Of a DNA stretch of 5,598 nt, positions 1 through 5,598 are shown piece by piece. The stretch comes from Actinomycetes bacterium (lineage in GTDB: Bacteria; Actinomycetota; Acidimicrobiia; Acidimicrobiales; RAAP-2). Position 1 is the first letter of the stretch. Each line of letters begins with the position of its first letter. The stretch spans positions 1-5,598 of the forward strand of contig JAJZSX010000182.1 of the NCBI GenBank assembly GCA_021849435.1, in the 5' to 3' direction. Made by a program: the position numbers and the translations under genes. The notes beneath the pieces are model-generated. The model was not told the origin of the DNA. It saw only the letters and a list, made by a program, of their open reading frames with translations, and did not search any database.

Positions 1-34
1 GCCGCGCCGGGGGAATTCGAGGAACCCGGTGGGC
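1..34. other. Downstream flank of gltB, no gene seen
   Basis: Thirty-four bases follow the gltB stop in its direction of transcription. No ATG, GTG or TTG occurs on the gltB strand here, so a following gene must start beyond the edge. A weak CCGGG/CCCGG pairing with a 13-base loop is possible, but no T-run follows within the window, so no terminator is called. Confidence 0.5.
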
Positions 35-4480
<4,446 letters not shown>

Positions 4481-4484
4481 AGCG

Positions 4485-4490
4485 TCACCT
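4485..4490 (-). promoter_or_regulatory. Shine-Dalgarno site of gltB
   Basis: Read on the minus strand, the sequence is AGGTGA followed by four bases and then the gltB ATG. The match to the anti-Shine-Dalgarno sequence is good, and the spacing is slightly short but workable. It supports the ATG at 4480 as the translation start. Confidence 0.7.
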
Positions 4491-4515
4491 AACGGGGCAG
4501 CGCTGACCCGAGGCC

Positions 4516-4521
4516 ACTATA
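4516..4521 (-). promoter_or_regulatory. Candidate -10 box of the gltB promoter
   Basis: On the minus strand this reads TATAGT, one mismatch from the consensus TATAAT, in otherwise GC-rich sequence. Transcription would begin near 4508-4510, giving a leader of about 30 nt that contains the AGGTGA ribosome site. No TTGACA-like -35 box lies 16-19 bases upstream (around 4538-4545), which is common in actinobacterial promoters or could mean activator dependence. The call rests on sequence likeness only. Confidence 0.5.
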
Positions 4522-4526
4522 CCGAA

Positions 4527-4534
4527 TTTCGAAA
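4527..4534. repeat. 8-bp palindrome TTTCGAAA
   Basis: This is a perfect inverted repeat centred between 4530 and 4531, in the spacer of the putative gltB promoter and at the -35 position of the putative thiO promoter. CACT and AGTG arms on the minus strand (outer ends 4537 and 4515) enclose a 23-bp stretch containing it, though that outer symmetry matches only at the ends. It could be a small operator, or simply AT-rich promoter sequence. Confidence 0.3.
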
Positions 4535-4535
4535 G

Positions 4536-4547
4536 TGCGACTGCGAC
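4536..4547. repeat. Tandem 6-bp direct repeat TGCGAC x2
   Basis: Two perfect, adjacent copies of TGCGAC sit in the intergenic region. They cover the place where the gltB -35 element would be and lie between the candidate -35 and -10 of thiO. This could be part of a regulator site, but a 6-bp repeat in GC-rich DNA may be chance. Confidence 0.4.
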
Positions 4548-4548
4548 C

Positions 4549-4554
4549 TACGCT
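4549..4554 (+). promoter_or_regulatory. thiO: Candidate -10 box of thiO, placed for a leaderless mRNA
   Basis: TACGCT fits the TAnnnT pattern of actinobacterial -10 boxes and ends six bases before the GTG at 4561, so transcription could start at or next to the start codon. This agrees with the lack of a Shine-Dalgarno upstream of that GTG. A hexamer of TTTCGA at 4527-4532 lies 16 bases upstream at the -35 position but is not a clear consensus. An alternative -10 is TATACC at 4518-4523, which would give a leader of about 30 nt. Confidence 0.35.
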
Positions 4555-4560
4555 GATGGG

Positions 4561-5598
4561 GTGACACACGAACATCCTTCCGTTGCGGTCGTGGGCGCGG
4601 GCATCATCGGTCTCGCCACGGCCTTTCGCCTCGCGCGCCGCGGCCACGCGGTCACCCTCTTCGATCCGGCACCGGCCACGGGAGCGACGCGCGCCGCGGC
4701 CGGCATGATCGCGCCGAGCGCCGAGATCGCATCCGGCGAGGAGTCCAACTATCGATTCCAGCGTGGCGCGATGGACGCGTGGCGAACGATGGCCGACGAG
4801 ATCGCGGCGGTCGTGGGACGCGAGGTTGCGATCGTGCAGACCGGTACGCTCATCGTAGGTTGGGACGCCAGCGACCGTCGTCTCATCGAGCAGTTCCGTG
4901 TCGTCGCTGAGGAGTTCGGCGCCCCGATGCGTGGCGTCACGCGTGACGAGCAGCCCCAGCTCTTCGAGGGTCTCACGACTCGCATCACCGAGGGGCTGGT
5001 CATGGACGACGACGGCTGGCTCGACCCCGACGAGGCAGTCACACTGCTGATGGCGGCTAACGAGGCACTCGGGGTCCGTCTGGTGCGCGAGCGCGTGCGC
5101 TCGGCGCGAGCCGTCGACGGCGGGGTCGTGGTCGAGAGCGACTCGGGCGAGACGACCGCTAACTACGGGATCGTCGCCACCGGTGCGAGTGGGCTGCCCG
5201 ACGGGCTCACGGTCCCTAAGTCACCGACGGTGCGCCCCGTGCGCGGGGTGACGGTTCGCGTGCAGAGCCTGGATCGCAGCGCGCTGCCCACCGTGCGGGC
5301 CTACGTGCGCGGCCGCGCCTTCTACATGGTGAGTCGCCCCGGCGGCTACTGCGTGCTTGGCGCGACCGCCGAGGAGAAGCCACAGCCCCTCGTCGAGGTC
5401 GGCGAGCTCCAGCGCCTGCTGCGCGACGGTCTGGACATCGTGCCCGAGCTCGAGTCCGCTCCCCTGCTCGAAGTGCGAAACGGCCTGCGGCCCGCGACGA
5501 CTGACCTGCGGCCGTTCTTCGTGGCGCTCGAGGAGCCGGGGTGGCGCTGGTCGTCGGGCCACTACCGCCACGGCGTCACCCTCGCGCCGCTGGCGGCG
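4561..5598 (+). CDS. thiO: Glycine oxidase ThiO-type FAD-dependent amine oxidase, 3' end cut by window
   Basis: The first 346 codons of a D-amino-acid-oxidase-family flavoprotein are present, with no stop before the window edge. ThiO proteins are about 365-380 residues, so roughly 20-40 are missing. The N-terminus is an FAD-binding Rossmann strand with GAGIIG (12-17) and an acidic residue after the second strand (LFD, about 35-37). The AAAGMIAP..E signature (45-55) is typical of ThiO. Other family-like blocks are DDDGWLDP (about 140-147), RPVRG (225-229), YMVSRPGG (255-262), NGLRP (307-311) and GHYRHG (333-338). Arg310 and Arg336 fall where glycine oxidase arginines bind the substrate carboxylate (family knowledge recalled, not aligned). 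The predicted reaction is glycine + O2 to iminoacetate/glyoxylate with H2O2, supplying the glycine-derived part of the thiamine thiazole ring. The GTG at 4561 is the first in-frame start; the ATG at 4556 is in another frame and meets TGA after one codon. No good Shine-Dalgarno precedes it. The alternatives are a sarcosine oxidase-like or D-amino acid oxidase; thiS and thiG downstream would settle the role. Family assignment is secure, exact substrate less so. Confidence 0.87.
   Translation, partial: MTHEHPSVAVVGAGIIGLATAFRLARRGHAVTLFDPAPATGATRAAAGMIAPSAEIASGEESNYRFQRGAMDAWRTMADEIAAVVGREVAIVQTGTLIVGWDASDRRLIEQFRVVAEEFGAPMRGVTRDEQPQLFEGLTTRITEGLVMDDDGWLDPDEAVTLLMAANEALGVRLVRERVRSARAVDGGVVVESDSGETTANYGIVATGASGLPDGLTVPKSPTVRPVRGVTVRVQSLDRSALPTVRAYVRGRAFYMVSRPGGYCVLGATAEEKPQPLVEVGELQRLLRDGLDIVPELESAPLLEVRNGLRPATTDLRPFFVALEEPGWRWSSGHYRHGVTLAPLAA

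Larger units (their letters stand above)
4481..4560. promoter_or_regulatory. Divergent gltB-thiO intergenic region
   Basis: These 80 bases are all that separates the two start codons, so both promoters must lie here or extend into the coding sequences. The middle (4516-4534) is clearly more AT-rich than the flanks, as expected of promoter DNA. It contains the gltB ribosome site and -10 box, an 8-bp perfect palindrome TTTCGAAA (4527-4534) and a tandem TGCGAC repeat (4536-4547). A second 8-bp palindrome, CAGCGCTG (4498-4505), lies in the likely gltB leader. The space is too short for a TPP riboswitch, and none of its conserved core is seen. Confidence 0.7.

Noticed and set aside
1..34. Rho-independent terminator after gltB
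   Set aside because: Only a 5-bp pairing with a long loop is possible and no T-run follows within the window. An operon with gltD is the more likely arrangement.
4481..4560. TPP riboswitch upstream of thiO
   Set aside because: Thiamine genes are often controlled this way, but the region is only 80 bp, also holds the gltB promoter, and shows no CTGAGA or other conserved THI-box core.
5221..5571. Minus-strand open frame of 116 codons opposite thiO
   Set aside because: It lies wholly within the thiO coding region, whose plus-strand frame shows conserved ThiO motifs.

Overview
The window holds two protein-coding genes, transcribed divergently from a shared 80-bp intergenic region (4481-4560). 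GC content is high. Codon use is strongly GC-biased, one start codon is GTG, and the short-propeptide GltB form suggests a high-GC actinobacterium. The exact lineage cannot be fixed from this sequence alone, and a class such as Acidimicrobiia would only be a guess.

Layout: positions 1-34 are non-coding sequence downstream of gltB, or a spacer before the next gene. Positions 35-4480 on the minus strand are a complete gltB, the 1481-residue large (alpha) subunit of glutamate synthase. All expected domains and catalytic or cofactor motifs are visible. Positions 4481-4560 carry a credible Shine-Dalgarno and -10 box for gltB, a candidate leaderless promoter for the opposite gene, and two short repeats. 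Positions 4561-5598 on the plus strand are the first 346 codons of an FAD-dependent amine oxidase of the glycine oxidase (ThiO) type, still open at the window edge.

Function: GltB uses glutamine and 2-oxoglutarate to make two glutamates and needs the small subunit GltD, which is probably encoded just beyond the left edge. ThiO oxidises glycine to the imine that feeds thiazole synthesis for thiamine. Its usual partners thiS and thiG would be expected past the right edge. The two genes belong to different pathways. The only link visible here is the shared intergenic region, so co-regulation is possible but unproven.

I found no mobile element, CRISPR array, RNA gene, frameshift or sign of recent transfer. 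The long open frames opposite gltB are explained by codon bias. I see no undescribed system here. The most useful leads are the compact divergent promoter region and the apparently leaderless thiO start.
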